A DNA stretch of 37,414 nt from positions 1 through 37,414 of the forward strand of contig JAEYYW010000034.1 of NCBI GenBank assembly GCA_023428265.1, in the 5' to 3' direction. Positions 37,167-37,414 of this stretch are shown here, one piece after another. The stretch is from Bacillota bacterium. GTDB lineage: Bacteria; Bacillota; Clostridia; Christensenellales; UMGS416. Each line of letters starts with the position of its first letter. The first letter of the stretch is position 1. Both the position numbers and the translations under genes were made by a program. A model generated the notes under the pieces. It saw only the letters and a list, made by a program, of their open reading frames with translations. It ran no database searches and had not been told where the DNA came from.

Positions 37167-37202
37167 GCTCACTTGAAGTGGCTAGCTCACTTGAAGTGGC
37201 TA
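37167..37202 (+). repeat. 18-bp perfect tandem duplication
   Basis: GCTCACTTGAAGTGGCTA occurs twice in direct succession (37167-37184, 37185-37202). Each copy contains the inverted repeat CACTT-GAAGTG. Probably a slippage product at the edge of the repeat element. Confidence 0.8.
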
Positions 37203-37289
37203 GGGGGAGAGGGTACTTTGTAGCCGTAACTCTAGTGATGATCACATTCTTTTATGCTAAAGAAATTTTTACAAACCTAAAAAATTGCT

Positions 37290-37318
37290 TTGACACCACT
37301 CTTTCCTTATGCTATTAT
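37290..37318 (+). promoter_or_regulatory. Strong sigma-A promoter of the second padR
   Basis: A perfect TTGACA (37290-37295), 17-bp spacer and TATTAT (37313-37318), 63 bp before the ATG at 37381. Confidence 0.75.
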
Positions 37319-37328
37319 TACCCCATCA

Positions 37329-37357
37329 GATAGAGCTCTATCAAACAGAGCACTATC
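37329..37357. promoter_or_regulatory. Probable operator of the second padR
   Basis: A perfect 14-bp palindrome GATAGAGCTCTATC (37329-37342) covers the area just after the predicted start (~37325). A related half repeat, AGAGCACTATC, follows at 37347-37357. Autoregulatory binding of the encoded PadR at these sites is inferred. Confidence 0.5.
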
Positions 37358-37380
37358 TCACAGAACACAGCAAAGGTGAA

Positions 37381-37414
37381 ATGATGATCAGCAGCGACAT
37401 CATCCGCGGCCATC
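37381..37414 (+). CDS. PadR family regulator, partial (5' end only)
   Basis: Only the first eleven codons are in the window: MMISSDIIRGH. They match the N terminus of the PadR at 26606-26932 (SSDIIRGH identical), and AAAGGTG lies five bases before the ATG, as in that gene. A strong promoter and palindromic operator precede it. Because only eleven residues are visible, the identification rests on the paralogue match and the regulatory context. Confidence 0.7.
   Translation, partial: MMISSDIIRGH

Noticed and set aside
37041..37202. A CRISPR-like array suggested by repeated GC-rich blocks and the 18-bp tandem repeat
   Set aside because: There are only two adjacent repeat units without spacers, and the remaining blocks form one inverted repeat; no cas genes are present.

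Overview
The window looks like chromosomal DNA of a GC-rich (roughly 60 % by eye) low-complexity-envelope Gram-positive anaerobe, most likely a member of the Clostridia. The reasons are: the order rpoB-rpoC-(L7Ae-type protein)-rpsL-rpsG-fusA, strong AGGAGG-type ribosome binding sites, TTGACA/TATAAT promoters, a PadR plus HAAS-type gene pair, a DUF1576-type membrane protein, a Rex operator of the clostridial form TTGTTAA-N4-TTAACAA, and GC-rich palindromic intergenic repeats. I cannot name a genus.

Layout. 1-3321 (minus) is a tight four-gene operon: FAD-dependent dehydrogenase, a one-helix membrane protein, a P-loop ATPase and a PIG-V-like glycosyltransferase cut by the window edge. 3454-4970 (plus) holds a tandem pair of CPBP (CAAX-type) membrane proteases. 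5008-7338 (minus) holds rpiA followed by an orphan AraC-type response regulator with a worn receiver domain; deoC is divergent from rpiA (7501-8226), so pentose-phosphate entry from nucleosides is handled here. 8304-11390 (minus) is a large membrane GGDEF-EAL protein.

11683-23640 (plus) is the information-processing core: a strong promoter, a possible attenuator, rpoB, rpoC, a block of palindromic repeats, a second strong promoter, then ybxF-like, rpsL, rpsG and fusA, ending in a strong terminator. No rplJ/rplL precedes rpoB and no tuf follows fusA. RpoB and S12 both carry residues that in other bacteria are linked to rifampicin and streptomycin resistance.

23742-31090 is an envelope and respiratory section: a DUF1576 membrane protein, an anchored protein ending in an SGAT motif, a HAAS/PadR pair with a textbook autoregulatory operator, an FMN_bind-like lipoprotein, a long-chain prenyl diphosphate synthase and a type II NADH dehydrogenase fused to a C-terminal membrane domain. 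The last three, plus the SGAT protein, resemble parts of a flavin-based extracellular electron transfer locus. The NADH dehydrogenase has a Rex operator just before its start codon.

31403-32622 (minus) is an AT-rich islet of two membrane proteins of unknown function. 32861-35178 is an ABC exporter pair, 35538-37007 is araA, and a second padR starts at 37381 and runs off the end. Several intergenic regions are filled with GC-rich inverted repeats, some of which act as terminators. No tRNA, rRNA, insertion sequence or CRISPR array was seen.
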